A stretch of DNA of 64,000 nucleotides from Rhizobacter sp. AJA081-3 (GCF_017795745.1 NZ_CP059067.1:2356001-2420000); one strand, 5' to 3'; counted from the stretch's first letter, positions 34,384 to 48,273 are shown. Made by a program: numbers and translations. The notes: a model not told the origin generated them from the sequence alone.

Positions 34384-36759
34384 ATGGAGACTTGGCGCTT
34401 CGAGACGGCGCAGCAGCGGTGGACCATGCTCGCCTGGCCGTTGCTGGCAGGGCTGGCGCTGCCGCCCGCGACCGCTGCCGACGGCGATGCCCGCACGCCC
34501 GTTCCAGTCACGCGGGACGTGGCCGACATGGACATCACCGAGCTGGTGAACGTGCCCGTCTCGCCCTTCGACGTCTCGAGCCATCTCGATCGCGGCTACC
34601 GCGCCTCGAACGCTGTGTCCGCCTCGCGGTTCGATGCCCCGGTGAGCGAGTTGCCATTCGCCATCCAGGCGTTCACGGAGGCCTTCATACGGGACCAGGC
34701 GCCGCGCGACATCCATGACATCGCTCGCTACTCGCCGGGCGTGACCTACCGAAGCAACGACTTCAGCGAAGGCAACGCCAACCTGGCCATCCGCGGCTTC
34801 GCGGTGAGTTCGGTGCCGGGCGGCACGCAGATACTGCGCGACGGCTTCGCCGGCCCCTCGATCTTCGACTTCACCAACATCGCCCGCGTGGAGGTGGTCA
34901 AGGGCCCATCTTCCTTCCTGTACGGGCAGGTGGCACCCGGCGGCATCGTCAACATCATCACCAAGAGCCCGCAACCGCGTTTCGAGGCTTCCGGCCGGGC
35001 CGGGTTCGGCTCGTACGGACAGTACCGCGTCGAGGCCGACGTGACCGGGCCCGTGTCGAGCACGCTGCGCTACCGCCTCGCCGCGTCGCACGACCAGGAC
35101 ATCCACTACTGGGAGCCTTACGACGCACAGTCGCGCAACTTTTCCCCCGCCCTGTGGTGGCAAGCCAGCGAGCGGGTCAGCGTGTCGCTCAAGTACGAGA
35201 ACTTCCGCAAGCTCGAGACCCCGCTGCTGCTGCAGAAGCCGGGCTACGGGCGCCAGCGCGGCATCGTGCCGACGCCATCCGATCCCAACCTGGCCGGCGT
35301 CGACGTGCCGGGCCTGCCGGACACCTGGAACAGCATGTCCGACGTCGACTACCGGCGCAGCGAAAGCGAAGGCCTGAGTGCATGGATCGACTTCACGCTC
35401 GACGATCACTGGCACCTGCGCGGCGCCTATGCGAAGCAGCACTACAGCACGGACATGCTGTTCTCGGGCAACTTCGGCATGCCCGACAACACGACCTTCC
35501 TGCAGGGCCGGCGTCTGCGTGCGCAGGTCTACACCAACAGGGACGAAACCCTCTCGGTCGATGCGGTCGGCCAGTACCGGTTCGGGGCCGCGAGCCTGCG
35601 CGTGCTGCTGGGCGCGCAGCAGGTCCGGCGGCAGTTCGAGAACTGGGCGGCCCAGGCGCCGAACGACCCGGCGCTGGGCAGTGACCCGATCGCCTCGCCC
35701 TTGCCGCTGTGGGATCTGCGCGACCCGTCCACCTGGAATCGCCACGTCACCATCCCGCGCTCGGCGCTAACCGCGAATCCGACGGACCGCCGCTCCGATG
35801 CCGAAGACCGGTCCGTCTATGCCGGCAGCACGCTGGGCCTGCTCGACGATCGGCTGCTGCTGCTGGCCGGCTGGCGCCTGACCCGCACGGCCAACACGGT
35901 CGAGAACCGGCTGACGCAGCGGGTCGACCGGATCGACGCCCGCAAGACCACGCCGCAGTTGGGCGTGCTCTACAAGATCGATCCGGGCCTCGCCGTGTTC
36001 GCCTCGTACGCCGAATCCTTCGTCCCCGGCGCGAGCGTCCTGAACCGCCTCGACGGGACGACGGCCTCCGCCGAACCCAGCGAAGGCAAGGGCTTCGACC
36101 TGGGCTTGAAAAGCGTGCTGCTGGACGGCCGCGTCAGCGGCACGCTGAGCTTCTTCGACCTGCGCAATCGGCGAATCGTCAACGACGTGGCGCGGACGAA
36201 CGCCGCCGGCTCGGTGGAGATCTTCAACCTGCAAAGCGGCGAGCAACGCTCGCGCGGCGTCGAACTGGACCTCACCCTGAAACCCGCGCCACGCTGGCAG
36301 GTCTACCTCTCCTACAGCTACATGGACGCGCGCATCGTCGAAGTCACGGGCCACGACGCCGCGGTGCTGGCGCAGGACCCCGCCACGCTGGATGCCGCGG
36401 GCCAGATCAACTACAAGAACGTGAAGCTGCTGCACGGCGCCAGGCTGCAGATGAGCGCACCGCACCTGGCCAACCTGTGGGCACGCCACGACTTCGGTGC
36501 GGGCCCGCTGGAAGGCGCCTACCTGGGCGGGGGACTCAACATCGTGCGCGACCAGACGCTGCTGCCGGACGGGCCTGCGTCGTCGCGCCAGAGCTACGCG
36601 CTGGTGAATGCGCTGGCAGGCTATGCCTGGCGGGCGAACGGCCGGCCCATGAGCCTGGAGCTGACCGGCAAGAACCTCGGCGGCGCCACCTACCGGCCGT
36701 CGCAGAGCACACGTGCGCGTCCGCGCGAAGTGCTGCTCACGCTGCGGATCACGACATGA
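34384..36759 (+). CDS. TonB-dependent siderophore-type outer-membrane receptor
   Basis: 791 residues: signal peptide (about 1-31), a short TonB-box-like acidic region ([12 protein letters not shown], about 50-61), plug domain (about 80-200; [32 protein letters not shown]) and a 22-strand barrel ending in [14 protein letters not shown] and a terminal beta strand. There is no N-terminal STN signalling domain. ATG 34384 is chosen over TTG 34372. The stop overlaps the YfiR-like gene by 4 bp (ATGA), and that gene overlaps a hybrid kinase, so the receptor is wired to a signalling operon rather than to an ABC importer. Ligand unknown. Confidence 0.9.
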   Translation: METWRFETAQQRWTMLAWPLLAGLALPPATAADGDARTPVPVTRDVADMDITELVNVPVSPFDVSSHLDRGYRASNAVSASRFDAPVSELPFAIQAFTEAFIRDQAPRDIHDIARYSPGVTYRSNDFSEGNANLAIRGFAVSSVPGGTQILRDGFAGPSIFDFTNIARVEVVKGPSSFLYGQVAPGGIVNIITKSPQPRFEASGRAGFGSYGQYRVEADVTGPVSSTLRYRLAASHDQDIHYWEPYDAQSRNFSPALWWQASERVSVSLKYENFRKLETPLLLQKPGYGRQRGIVPTPSDPNLAGVDVPGLPDTWNSMSDVDYRRSESEGLSAWIDFTLDDHWHLRGAYAKQHYSTDMLFSGNFGMPDNTTFLQGRRLRAQVYTNRDETLSVDAVGQYRFGAASLRVLLGAQQVRRQFENWAAQAPNDPALGSDPIASPLPLWDLRDPSTWNRHVTIPRSALTANPTDRRSDAEDRSVYAGSTLGLLDDRLLLLAGWRLTRTANTVENRLTQRVDRIDARKTTPQLGVLYKIDPGLAVFASYAESFVPGASVLNRLDGTTASAEPSEGKGFDLGLKSVLLDGRVSGTLSFFDLRNRRIVNDVARTNAAGSVEIFNLQSGEQRSRGVELDLTLKPAPRWQVYLSYSYMDARIVEVTGHDAAVLAQDPATLDAAGQINYKNVKLLHGARLQMSAPHLANLWARHDFGAGPLEGAYLGGGLNIVRDQTLLPDGPASSRQSYALVNALAGYAWRANGRPMSLELTGKNLGGATYRPSQSTRARPREVLLTLRITT

Positions 36760-37343
36760 AGCAGCGCTCGCTGACCCGCCGAGTCTGCGGGGCCCTGCTC
36801 GGCTGCATGCTCGCCATGCTGCCGCCCCACGGCGGCGCCGGCGCGCAGGACCGGCCCGCCGAGTCCGCGGCGAGGGTGGAAGCCGCATTCCTGCGCAACT
36901 TCGCGCGTTACGTCGGCTGGCCATCGCGCGCGTTCGCCAGCGAGCGCTCGGCCTGGAACATCTGCGTGCTCGGCAACGGCCACTTCGACGGCACGCTGGA
37001 GGAGACCTTCCGGAACCGCACCGAGCAAGGCCGCGCGTTCGAGGTGCTGCGGGCCACCCGGCTGGAGCAGTTGCCGCCGTGCCAGATCATCTTCGTCGAC
37101 CTCGCGCAGGCCACCGATCGCCGGGCCGTGCTGGCCAGGCTCCAGAAGCAGCCGGTGCTGACCGTGGGCAGAGCGCCGGAGTTCCTCGACGAGGGGGGGA
37201 TCGTCCGGCTGCTGGCCGGCGACCGCATCGAGATGAGCATCAACCTCGATCAGGCCCGCGCCGCCTCGCTGACGATCCCCTCGACGATGCTCGAAGTCTC
37301 GCGCGGAGTCCTGGAGAACGGCACGCTGCGGAGGTGGCGATGA
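36756..37343 (+). CDS. YfiR/DUF4154 periplasmic protein
   Basis: 195 residues with a signal peptide (1-30) and the DUF4154 fold: [16 protein letters not shown] (about 41-56), [21 protein letters not shown] with a Cys, [21 protein letters not shown] and [24 protein letters not shown]. YfiR of Pseudomonas is the periplasmic inhibitor of the CHASE8-type cyclase YfiN. Here it lies between an outer-membrane receptor and a kinase with a CHASE8-like domain, with 4-bp overlaps at both ends, so it probably relays a signal from receptor to kinase. Confidence 0.88.
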   Translation: MKQRSLTRRVCGALLGCMLAMLPPHGGAGAQDRPAESAARVEAAFLRNFARYVGWPSRAFASERSAWNICVLGNGHFDGTLEETFRNRTEQGRAFEVLRATRLEQLPPCQIIFVDLAQATDRRAVLARLQKQPVLTVGRAPEFLDEGGIVRLLAGDRIEMSINLDQARAASLTIPSTMLEVSRGVLENGTLRRWR

Positions 37344-40141
37344 TGCCGCTGCGCTCGCAGGACATTCGCGGCAAGCTCGCGCTGGCGCTCTTCGTCGCGG
37401 CACTGCTGGCATTCATGGCGGCCAGCGGGGCGGTGCTCCTGCTCGAACGCTTCACGCTCGAGATGCGCGCCCGCACCGTCGTCGAGCCCTATGTGCAGCT
37501 GGTTTCCGTGGGCGCGGAGGCCGCCGTGGCCTTCCGCGACACGACGCGGGCGCAGGAAATCCTCGACACCCTGCGCGCCAACGCACAGATCCTCGATGCG
37601 CAGATCGTGCTGGCCGACGGTAGCGAGCTGGCACGCTACCGCGCCCGTGGCCAGACGGCGCCCGAGGACCTGCCACCACGCGCCGACGGCCTGCTGGTGT
37701 CCCAGGACCGGCACACGGTGGACTCGTGGCAAGGCCTGCGCGACGGCGCGCGGCTGCACCTGGTGATGCACCTGGGCGAACTCGAGCGCCAGACACGCGA
37801 TGCCCTGCTCATGATCGCCGCCGGGACGATCGTGCTGCTGACCGTGCTCGCCTTCGGCCTGCGGGCCGCGCTTCAGCGCAGCATCGTCAGCCCGATCGCC
37901 GCGCTCGCCGAGGCCGTCGATCGGGTGCGCACGGGGGCCGACTACGGCCCCCGCGTGCCGGTGGCCGGGGCCGACGAGATCGCCCGGCTGGGCCAGGGCT
38001 TCAACGCGATGCTGCAAGCGATCTCGGAGCGCGAGGGCGAACTGCGCCGGCTGTCGGTCGTGCATCGCGCGGTGCTCGACAACGTGGGCACCGGCATCGT
38101 CTCGGTCGGCCGCGACGGCGTGGTGACGACGTTCAACCGAGCGAGCGAGCGGCTGCTCGGCTACAGCGCCGACGAGGTGGTGGGCAAGCTGACGCCGGCC
38201 ACCTGGCATGACCCGCAGGAAGTGGCCCACCGCGCGCGCGAGCTCACCGATCAGCTGGGCGAGCCCGTCGAGCCCGGCATGGAGGTGTTCTTCGCCCGCG
38301 CGCGCCGCAACCTGCCCGACGAGTCGGAATGGAACTTCATCCGCAAGGACGGCACCCGCGTGCCGGTGCAGCTGACCTTGACGGCCAAACGGGGCGAAGC
38401 CGGCGAGCCGCTCGGCTTCGTCGGCCTCGTGCTGGACCTCACGGAGCGCAAGCAGGCCGAGGCAGCGCAACACCGCTACCAGGTCGAACTCGAGCAGACC
38501 GTGCAGCAGCGCACCGCCGAACTGCGGCTCGCGCGCGATGCTGCCCAGGCGGCCAACCAGGCCAAGAGCGCGTTCCTGGCCAACATGAGCCACGAGATCC
38601 GTACGCCGATGAACGCGATCCTGGGCATGTCGGCCCTGGCCTTGAAGGGCGAGCTCGCGCCGCAGCAGCGCAACTACGTCGGCAAGGCGCATGCCGCGGC
38701 GAAATCCCTGCTCGGGATCATCAACGACATCCTCGACTTCTCGAAGATCGAGGCCGGCAAGCTGCAGCTGGAGTCGATCGCGTTCTCGCTCGACGAGGTG
38801 CTGGCGCAGTTGGTCGACGTGCTCGGCCTGCGCGCCGAGGAGGCGGGGCTGGAACTGTTGCTGGACCTGCCCGCGAATCTGCCGACGGCGTTGCTGGGCG
38901 ATCCGTCGCGGCTCGGGCAGGTGCTGCTCAACCTGGGCAACAACGCCGTCAAGTTCACCGAGCACGGCGAGGTCACCATCGCCGTCGCCGCGCTGTCGTG
39001 CGACGCCAGCTCGGCCCTGCTGCAGTTCGAGGTGCGCGACACCGGCATCGGCATGAGCACCGAGGTGCAGCAGCACCTGTTCGAGTCGTTCTCGCAGGCA
39101 GATGCCTCCACCAGCCGCCGCTACGGCGGCACCGGGCTGGGGCTGGCGATCAGCCGGCACCTGGTGCGGCTGATGGGCGGCGAGCTGCAGGTTGTCAGCA
39201 CGCCGGGGCGTGGCAGCCGCTTCGCTTTCAGCCTGCGATTCGGGTTGCAGGCCGGCGTGGCCGAAGCGGCGCCGCCGGGGATCGGCAGCCAGGCCCTGTG
39301 CGCCGCCCGCGTGCTGATCGTCGACGACGGCGCCGGTGCACGCGAGGTGCTCATGCGGGCCTGCACGGCCCTGGGTCTGCGGCCCGATTCGGTTGCCGAC
39401 ACCGACGACGCCTTGCAGCGCAGGGCGCTGGCCGATGCGAACGGCGCGCCGTACAAGCTTTTGCTGGTCGATGCGAACATGCCGGGCGCGGACGGACTCG
39501 ATTGCGTCGCCACCCTGGCCCGGCAAGCGCCGCCCGCCGCGGCCATCCCGATCTTGCTGATGGTCACGCCGCTGTCGCGCGACGGCGTGCAGGCGCGGCT
39601 GGCCGAGCGACAGATGAAGGTCGGTGCGCTGCTGCTCAAGCCCGTCACACCGGCGAGGCTGGTCGAAGCGGTCAACCGGCTGCTCGTCGATCCGTTCGGC
39701 GGCGCCGCGCACGAGCTTCCCTCCGCACCCGCACCAGCCAAGCCGCACGCCAGCCTGCGCGGCGCACGCATCCTGCTTGTCGAGGACAACGAGACCAATC
39801 AGGAAGTGGCGGTCGCCCTGCTCGGCACCGCCGGCATCGAGGTCAGCGTGGCCGGCAACGGCCAGGAGGCGCTGGACTGGCTGGAGCGCAAGGATTTCGA
39901 TGCCGTGCTGATGGACTGCCAGATGCCGGTGATGGACGGATACGCCGCCACGCGGGCCCTGCGCCGCTCGCCGCAGCGGCAATCGCTGCCGGTCATCGCG
40001 ATGACGGCCAACGCGATGGTCGGTGACCGCGAGGCCGCCCTGGCGTGCGGCATGAACGACCACATCGCCAAGCCGATCGACTTCGAAGAGGTGTTCGCGA
40101 CGCTGGAGCGCTGGGTTCGCCCGGCGGCGCCGCCGGCCTGA
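37340..40141 (+). CDS. Hybrid sensor histidine kinase with CHASE8-like sensor, HAMP, PAS and two receivers
   Basis: 933 residues. Order: membrane helix (about 10-35), CHASE8-like periplasmic domain (about 36-150; [36 protein letters not shown]), second helix (about 155-180), HAMP, PAS (about 235-370), HisKA with His418 in [12 protein letters not shown], HATPase ([20 protein letters not shown]), then receiver 1 (Asp near 710 in [10 protein letters not shown]) and receiver 2 (Asp near 858 in [13 protein letters not shown]). There is no HPt or DNA-binding domain, so the output partner is elsewhere. ATG 37340 overlaps the YfiR stop (ATGA). Confidence 0.9.
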   Translation: MMPLRSQDIRGKLALALFVAALLAFMAASGAVLLLERFTLEMRARTVVEPYVQLVSVGAEAAVAFRDTTRAQEILDTLRANAQILDAQIVLADGSELARYRARGQTAPEDLPPRADGLLVSQDRHTVDSWQGLRDGARLHLVMHLGELERQTRDALLMIAAGTIVLLTVLAFGLRAALQRSIVSPIAALAEAVDRVRTGADYGPRVPVAGADEIARLGQGFNAMLQAISEREGELRRLSVVHRAVLDNVGTGIVSVGRDGVVTTFNRASERLLGYSADEVVGKLTPATWHDPQEVAHRARELTDQLGEPVEPGMEVFFARARRNLPDESEWNFIRKDGTRVPVQLTLTAKRGEAGEPLGFVGLVLDLTERKQAEAAQHRYQVELEQTVQQRTAELRLARDAAQAANQAKSAFLANMSHEIRTPMNAILGMSALALKGELAPQQRNYVGKAHAAAKSLLGIINDILDFSKIEAGKLQLESIAFSLDEVLAQLVDVLGLRAEEAGLELLLDLPANLPTALLGDPSRLGQVLLNLGNNAVKFTEHGEVTIAVAALSCDASSALLQFEVRDTGIGMSTEVQQHLFESFSQADASTSRRYGGTGLGLAISRHLVRLMGGELQVVSTPGRGSRFAFSLRFGLQAGVAEAAPPGIGSQALCAARVLIVDDGAGAREVLMRACTALGLRPDSVADTDDALQRRALADANGAPYKLLLVDANMPGADGLDCVATLARQAPPAAAIPILLMVTPLSRDGVQARLAERQMKVGALLLKPVTPARLVEAVNRLLVDPFGGAAHELPSAPAPAKPHASLRGARILLVEDNETNQEVAVALLGTAGIEVSVAGNGQEALDWLERKDFDAVLMDCQMPVMDGYAATRALRRSPQRQSLPVIAMTANAMVGDREAALACGMNDHIAKPIDFEEVFATLERWVRPAAPPA

Positions 40142-40147
40142 GGTCGA

Positions 40148-43038
<2,891 letters not shown>

Positions 43039-44100
43039 TCAGCTGAACAGCCGCCGTGCCGCCGCGGAGCCGGCAGCGAGGTCGCGCGCGGCCAGTTCGT
43101 CATACAGGCGAGTCAACTCGCTGCCGATCACCGCAAAACTCTCGGCGCCCAGCGGGTGGCCGTTGTCGTCGACGATGGCGGCGTCCATGCCCAGCGACAG
43201 CGCCTGCGCGCTGGCCTGCCAGGCGACGAAGGGCTCGCTGGCCGGGTCGGTCTGCGGCACGTCGAAGCTCAGCGTCACGTCGCGCAGCGCAGCCTGGTTG
43301 GGATCGTCGGCCAGCGCCGCCTGGGAGTCGAAGGAGAGCGTCAGCACCGGCGGCGCGCCTTCCTCGGTGCCGGGCAGCACCAGCCGCCCCGGCACCATGC
43401 CCGGCACGAAGCCATGGCGGCCAGCATGCTGCTGGATGTAGCCCACGCTCCAGGCCACCGAACGCGAACTCAGGTGCACGGCGAGTTGCGCATCGTGGTC
43501 GCCGGCGAAGGCGTCGAGCTCGCGCGCGCGCGCCACCACTTCCAGCATGTCGGGAAAGTCAGGCATGGCGCCGATCGCGTCGGCGAAGGCCTGCACCTTC
43601 TGCACGAACTCCGAGTACTCGATCTCGTTGAGGGCACCGCCGCGGTTGGCCAGCTGGACGCCGGCCTGGAACTCGCTGTAGCGCTGGCCGGCCGCGGGCG
43701 GCTCCCATTCGCGGGTGAAGACGTTCAGGCCCTCGATGAAGAAGGGCTTGTTGCCGGCCCGTCGCGTGGACGGCAGGTGCGAAATCGCCATCTCGCCGCT
43801 GACCTGCACCTCGATGGCCAGCATCGCGATCGCATCGATCAGCGAATCGATGCGCGGCACCATGCGGCGCGGTGCACGCACTTCCGCTGGGTCGGCTGCG
43901 GCCAGTTCGGCGCTCGGCGCCGCGTCGAAGCTGGGCTCGACGGCGCCTTCGGCCAGGCCCGGATCGCGCGCCTCGCCCGGCCTGGCCTGCGCCACGCGGC
44001 GCGGCTGCGCGCGGCGCGACTGCCACACGGTGTGCGCGGCCATCGCCACCAGCACCACCGCGCCGAAGAGTGCGAGCGCGACGGTCAGGCTCATGCTCAT
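43039..44100 (-). CDS. zipA: Cell division protein ZipA (C-terminal FtsZ-binding domain family)
   Basis: 353 residues: one N-terminal membrane helix (about 5-25), an Arg-Pro-Ala-rich linker (about 28-85) and a C-terminal ZipA-type domain (about 215-350) that in the family binds the FtsZ tail. The middle region (DSLIDAIAMLAIEVQVSGE) is typical of betaproteobacterial ZipA. ZipA anchors the Z-ring to the membrane. It lies 10 bp after smc and before ligA, the usual order in this order of bacteria. ATG 44100, or 44094. Confidence 0.88.
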   Translation of the reverse strand: MSMSLTVALALFGAVVLVAMAAHTVWQSRRAQPRRVAQARPGEARDPGLAEGAVEPSFDAAPSAELAAADPAEVRAPRRMVPRIDSLIDAIAMLAIEVQVSGEMAISHLPSTRRAGNKPFFIEGLNVFTREWEPPAAGQRYSEFQAGVQLANRGGALNEIEYSEFVQKVQAFADAIGAMPDFPDMLEVVARARELDAFAGDHDAQLAVHLSSRSVAWSVGYIQQHAGRHGFVPGMVPGRLVLPGTEEGAPPVLTLSFDSQAALADDPNQAALRDVTLSFDVPQTDPASEPFVAWQASAQALSLGMDAAIVDDNGHPLGAESFAVIGSELTRLYDELAARDLAAGSAAARRLFS

Positions 44101-44110
44101 CGGGCCTGGC

Positions 44111-47100
44111 TCAGGCCGCCTCGGCCAGGGTGACCGCGGCTTCCATGTCCACCGCGACGATGCGCGAGACGCCCTGCTCCTGCATGGTCACGCCGATCAG
44201 CTGCTCGGCCATCTCCATGGCGATCTTGTTGTGGCTGATGAACAGGAACTGCGTGCCCTGCGCCATCTCCTTGACCAGCTTGGCGTAGCGATCGGTGTTG
44301 GCGTCGTCCAGCGGCGCATCGACCTCGTCGAGCAGGCAGAACGGTGCCGGGTTGAGCTGGAAGATCGCGAACACCAGCGCGATGGCGGTGAGCGCCTTCT
44401 CGCCGCCCGAGAGCAGATGGATGGTGCTGTTCTTCTTGCCCGGCGGCTGCGCCATCACCTGAACGCCGGCGTCGAGGATCTCGTCGCCGGTCATCACCAG
44501 CCTGGCCTGACCGCCACCGAACAGCGTCGGGAACATGCGGCCGAAGTGCTCGTTGACCTGGTTGAAGGTGTTGCCCAGCAGGTCGCGCGTTTCCAGGTCG
44601 ATCTTGTGGATGGCGTCTTCGAGCGTGTTGATCGCCTCAGACAGGTCGGCGTTCTGCGCATCGAGGAAGGTCTTGCGCTCGCGCGCTGCGGTCAACTCGT
44701 CGAGCGCGGCGAGGTTCACCGCCCCCAGCGCAGTGATCTCGCGGTTGATGCGGTCGATCTCGCCCTGCAGGCCGTAGAGCTTGACTCCGCCCGCCTCGAT
44801 GCCGGCCGACAGCGCCTCGAAATCGACGCTGGCGGCGACCAGCTGCTCGAGGTACTGCGCGCCGCCGAGCTGCGCGGCCTGCTCCTCGAGCTGCAACTTG
44901 GTGATGCGATCGCGCAGCGGCTGCAGGCTTTGCTCGTGCGTGAGGCGCTGCTCTTCGGAGCGGCGCATGCGCAGCGTCAGGTCGTCGTACTCGCTGCGCT
45001 TGGCGCCCAGCGCCGCTTCGCGCTCCAGCTTGAGCGCCAGTGCGGTCTGCAGGCCGGCCTGCGCAGCGGCATCGGTGAGCCGCTCCAGCTCGTCGTTCAG
45101 CTGCTGGGCCGAGGCCTCGTTGGTGGCCACCTGCTGCACTGCCGTCTCGATGCTGCGCTGCAGTTCGCCGCGCCGCGCCGCCAGCGAACGCGCGTGGAAC
45201 TGCGCCTCCTGCGACTGCCGCTCCAGCGCGCGCAGCTGCTCGCGCGCCTCGGCCAGCTTGCGCTCGGCGCCGATCACGCCCTCGTCGAGTTCGGCGTGGC
45301 GCTCTTGCGTGGTGGCGAGCTGCATGTCCAGCTCCTCGAACTTCGCCTCGCCGGTCGTGCGGCGCTCGTCGAGTTCTTCGAGCTGGCCGTCGAGCTCGGC
45401 GAGTTCCTCGTCGAGCTGGGCGCGGCGGCTGCTCGTCTGCTCGGCCAGCTGGCTCAGGCGCAGCAGTTCGACCTGCAATTGGTGGGCGCGCGTCTGCGCC
45501 TCGGTGGCGTCACGGCGCACCGCCAGCAGGCGCTGAGAGGCCTCGGTGTAGGCCGCCTCGGCGCGCACCAGCGCGCCGCGCGATTCGTCGGCGATCAGCG
45601 TCTGCGCGCGCAGCTGGCGCTCCAGGTTCTCGATCTCCTGCGCGCGGGCCAGCATGCCGGCCTGCTCGGAGTCGGGCGCGTAGAAGGCCACGGCGAACTG
45701 GCTGACCTGATGTCCCTCGCGGGTCATGATGATCTCGCCGTGCGTCAGCTTGCCCCGCGCGGCCAGCGCCTCGTCGATGCTGGCGGCGGTGTAGACGCCT
45801 TCCAGCCAGTCGTTGAGCAGCGCCTTCAGGCCGGCGTCGCCCAGGCGCAGCAGGTCGCTCAGGCGCGGCAGCGTCTGGTGCGTGTTGGCGATGGCGGCCT
45901 GCGGCGGCGTGTAGAAGGCCAGCTTGGCCGGCGGCGCGTCGTCGGCGAAGGCGCGCACGGTCTCGATGCGGCCGACTTCCAGCGCGTTGAGTCGCTCGCG
46001 CAGCGCCGATTCGAGCGCGGTTTCCCAGCCGGCCTCGATGTGCACCTTGGTCCACAGGCCCTGCAGGCCGTCCAGGCCGTGCCGCGCCAGCCAGGGCTTG
46101 AGCTTGCCCTCGGTCTGCACCTTCTCCTGCAGCGCACGCAGCGCGTCCAGGCGGGCGCTCAGGTCGGCGTGCTTGCCGCTCTCGGCATTGACCTGCTCCT
46201 GCTTCGCGCGGCGCTCCTCGTCGAGCGCGGGCACCTGCTCGCCCAGCTCGTGCAGACGCGCATCGGCCACGCCCTGCGCTTCTTCGGCGGCGGCGAACTG
46301 CAGCTTGAGCTCGCCCAGGCGCTGCATGTCGGGCGAGGCGAGCTGCTGCTTCTCGGCCGCCAGGCGGTCGCGGCGCGCATTGAACTGGCGGCGCTGCTCG
46401 TCGACGTTGCGGCTCTCGGCGGCGAGCAGCTGGATCTGCTGCTGCACCTGCGCCACCACGTTGCGCTGCTCGTTGCTCTTGCCCTGCGCGGCGCGCACGG
46501 CGTCTTCGAGCGAGGGCAGGTTGCCGGACTGCTCTTCGGCCTGAGCGGCCAGCACCTCGCCCTCCTCCTCGGCGGCGGCGATCTGTTCGGCGATCTGGCC
46601 GAGCTCGTCGTCGGCCTGCTGGCGGCGCTCGGCCCACTGCTCGCTCTGCACCTTCAGCTCGACCAGGCGCTGCTCGACGCGCGCACGGCCCTCGACCACG
46701 TAGCGAATGCGCTCCTCCAGCCGGCTCACCTCGAGCGCAGCCTCGGCCAGCAGCCCCTGCGCGCCGTGCAGCTCGTCGCTGGCGGCGTAGTGCGCCTGGC
46801 GGATCGTCTCCAGCTCGGCCTCGCCGTGGCGCAGCTCGGCCGTGCGCGCCTCGAGCGCGTTGGTGGCCTCGAGCACGGCCTTCTTGACGCGCTCTTCCTC
46901 GCTGGCCGCGTCGCGGTGCTTGAGGAACCACAGCTGGTGCAGCTTGAGCTCGCCGCTTTGCTGCAGGCCACGGTACTGCTGGGCCACCTCGGCCTGCTTC
47001 TCGAGCTTCTCGAGGTTGGCGTTGAGCTCGCGCAGGATGTCTTCCACCCGCACCAGGTTCTCGCGCGTGTCCTTCAGCCGGTTCTCGGTCTCGCGGCGGC

Positions 47101-47626
47101 GCTCCTTGTACTTGGAGACACCGGCGGCCTCTTCGAGGAAGAGGCGCAGCTCCTCGGGCTTGGATTCGATGATGCGGCTGATCGTGCCCTGGCCGATGAT
47201 GGCGTAGGCGCGCGGGCCGAGGCCGGTGCCGAGGAACACGTCCTGCACGTCGCGGCGGCGCACCGGCTGGTTGTTGATGTAGTAGCTGCTGGTGCCGTCG
47301 CGTGTCAGCACGCGCTTGACGGCGATCTCGGTGAACTGGTTCCACTGGCCGCCGGCGCGCGCGTCGGCGTTGTCGAACACCAGCTCGACGCTGGCGCGGC
47401 TGGCCGGCTTGCGGTTGCCCGAGCCGTTGAAGATGACGTCCTGCATGGACTCACCGCGCAGTTCGCTGGCCTTGCTCTCGCCCAGCACCCAGCGCACGGC
47501 GTCCATGATGTTGGACTTTCCGCAGCCGTTGGGGCCGACCACACCGACCAGTTGCCCGGGCAACTGGAAGTTGGTGGGCTCGGCAAACGACTTGAAGCCG
47601 GAGAGCTTGATGGAGTTCAGGCGCAT
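44111..47626 (-). CDS. smc: Chromosome segregation protein SMC
   Basis: 1171 residues: N-terminal ATPase half (Walker A GPNGCGKSN, about 32-40), long coiled coil to about 500, hinge (about 510-660; WLARHGLDGLQGLWTKVHIE), second coiled coil (about 670-1010), and the C-terminal ATPase half with the signature LLSGGEKALTAIAL and Walker B FCLLDEVDAPLDD. SMC is the motor subunit of condensin that organises and separates chromosomes. ATG 47626 gives the family start MRLNSIKLSGFKSF; a longer open frame upstream has no homology. Confidence 0.97.
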   Translation of the reverse strand: MRLNSIKLSGFKSFAEPTNFQLPGQLVGVVGPNGCGKSNIMDAVRWVLGESKASELRGESMQDVIFNGSGNRKPASRASVELVFDNADARAGGQWNQFTEIAVKRVLTRDGTSSYYINNQPVRRRDVQDVFLGTGLGPRAYAIIGQGTISRIIESKPEELRLFLEEAAGVSKYKERRRETENRLKDTRENLVRVEDILRELNANLEKLEKQAEVAQQYRGLQQSGELKLHQLWFLKHRDAASEEERVKKAVLEATNALEARTAELRHGEAELETIRQAHYAASDELHGAQGLLAEAALEVSRLEERIRYVVEGRARVEQRLVELKVQSEQWAERRQQADDELGQIAEQIAAAEEEGEVLAAQAEEQSGNLPSLEDAVRAAQGKSNEQRNVVAQVQQQIQLLAAESRNVDEQRRQFNARRDRLAAEKQQLASPDMQRLGELKLQFAAAEEAQGVADARLHELGEQVPALDEERRAKQEQVNAESGKHADLSARLDALRALQEKVQTEGKLKPWLARHGLDGLQGLWTKVHIEAGWETALESALRERLNALEVGRIETVRAFADDAPPAKLAFYTPPQAAIANTHQTLPRLSDLLRLGDAGLKALLNDWLEGVYTAASIDEALAARGKLTHGEIIMTREGHQVSQFAVAFYAPDSEQAGMLARAQEIENLERQLRAQTLIADESRGALVRAEAAYTEASQRLLAVRRDATEAQTRAHQLQVELLRLSQLAEQTSSRRAQLDEELAELDGQLEELDERRTTGEAKFEELDMQLATTQERHAELDEGVIGAERKLAEAREQLRALERQSQEAQFHARSLAARRGELQRSIETAVQQVATNEASAQQLNDELERLTDAAAQAGLQTALALKLEREAALGAKRSEYDDLTLRMRRSEEQRLTHEQSLQPLRDRITKLQLEEQAAQLGGAQYLEQLVAASVDFEALSAGIEAGGVKLYGLQGEIDRINREITALGAVNLAALDELTAARERKTFLDAQNADLSEAINTLEDAIHKIDLETRDLLGNTFNQVNEHFGRMFPTLFGGGQARLVMTGDEILDAGVQVMAQPPGKKNSTIHLLSGGEKALTAIALVFAIFQLNPAPFCLLDEVDAPLDDANTDRYAKLVKEMAQGTQFLFISHNKIAMEMAEQLIGVTMQEQGVSRIVAVDMEAAVTLAEAA

Positions 47627-47693
47627 GGGAGAGCGGTGCCGGTGGCCTGGCTCGAGGGCCCGCGGGCCTTTGCCAAGTCCTTGATTCATATGA

Positions 47694-47714
47694 GAAAACC
47701 CGCGATGACGCGGG
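47694..47714 (-). terminator. Hairpin with short T-run upstream of smc
   Basis: On the minus strand CCCGCG-TCAT-CGCGGG is followed by TTTT. It lies 68 bp before the smc start in the smc direction and about 60 bp before queF on the other strand. It could be a leader attenuator of smc, or a terminator that blocks antisense transcription through queF. The T-run is short, so the call is weak. Confidence 0.4.
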
Positions 47715-47777
47715 CTCTCTTCGGGCCGGGATGATACCATCGCGCCCCCGCCGAAACCCTCTCCAGACGTGACCGCC

Positions 47778-48251
47778 ATGGCCAAGAAAGCTGCCAGCCC
47801 GAGCGCGCCCAAGCAGCGCCCGATGCCGCCCAACCCGCCCACCGCGCCGAGCAAGGAACTGCATGTGTTCCCCAACCCGGCGCCCGGGCGTGACTACGTC
47901 ATCCAGTTCCAGGTGCCGGAATTCACCTGCCACTGCCCGCTGACGGGCCAGCCCGACTTCGCGCACTTCACGATCGACATGATCGCCGACGAACTCTGCG
48001 TCGAGCTGAAGAGCCTGAAGATGTACTTCTGGAGCTACCGGAACGAAGGCGCTTTCCACGAGAAGGTGACCAACGCCATCCTCGACGACATCGTGAAGGC
48101 CACGCAGCCGCGCTTCATCCGCATCACTGCCAAGTGGTACGTGCGCGGCGGCATCTACACCAACGTGGTGGCCGAGCACCGCAAGAAGGGCTGGAAGCCG
48201 CAGCCCCTCGTCGAGTTGCCGGCACACGCTGCGCAGACGGGGATGCTCTGA
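47778..48251 (+). CDS. queF: NADPH-dependent 7-cyano-7-deazaguanine reductase QueF
   Basis: 157 residues, the short (type I) QueF that reduces preQ0 to preQ1 in queuosine tRNA modification. Seen: the catalytic Cys-Asp pair in FTCHCPLTGQPDFA (about 48-61), the E-L-K-S-L-K motif (about 76-81) for NADPH binding, and the FHE block. The first ~25 residues are a Pro-Lys-rich extension. ATG 47778 is preferred to GTG 47769. No preQ1 riboswitch was recognised in the short leader. It is divergent from smc. Confidence 0.95.
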   Translation: MAKKAASPSAPKQRPMPPNPPTAPSKELHVFPNPAPGRDYVIQFQVPEFTCHCPLTGQPDFAHFTIDMIADELCVELKSLKMYFWSYRNEGAFHEKVTNAILDDIVKATQPRFIRITAKWYVRGGIYTNVVAEHRKKGWKPQPLVELPAHAAQTGML

Positions 48252-48273
48252 GCGTGCAACGGATAATCCGCCG

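Noticed and set aside
37250-40063. 937-residue open frame opposite the hybrid kinase
   Set aside because: Composition is typical shadow sequence (Arg/His/Gln-rich) and the plus strand encodes clear kinase and receiver motifs.
43715-47734. 1339-residue open frame on the plus strand opposite smc
   Set aside because: It is the mirror of the smc coding sequence, Leu/Arg/Ala/Gln-rich with no domain; smc on the minus strand has full family motifs.
47627-47777. PreQ1 riboswitch before queF
   Set aside because: The leader is short and shows only simple GC hairpins; no preQ1 aptamer pattern was recognised.
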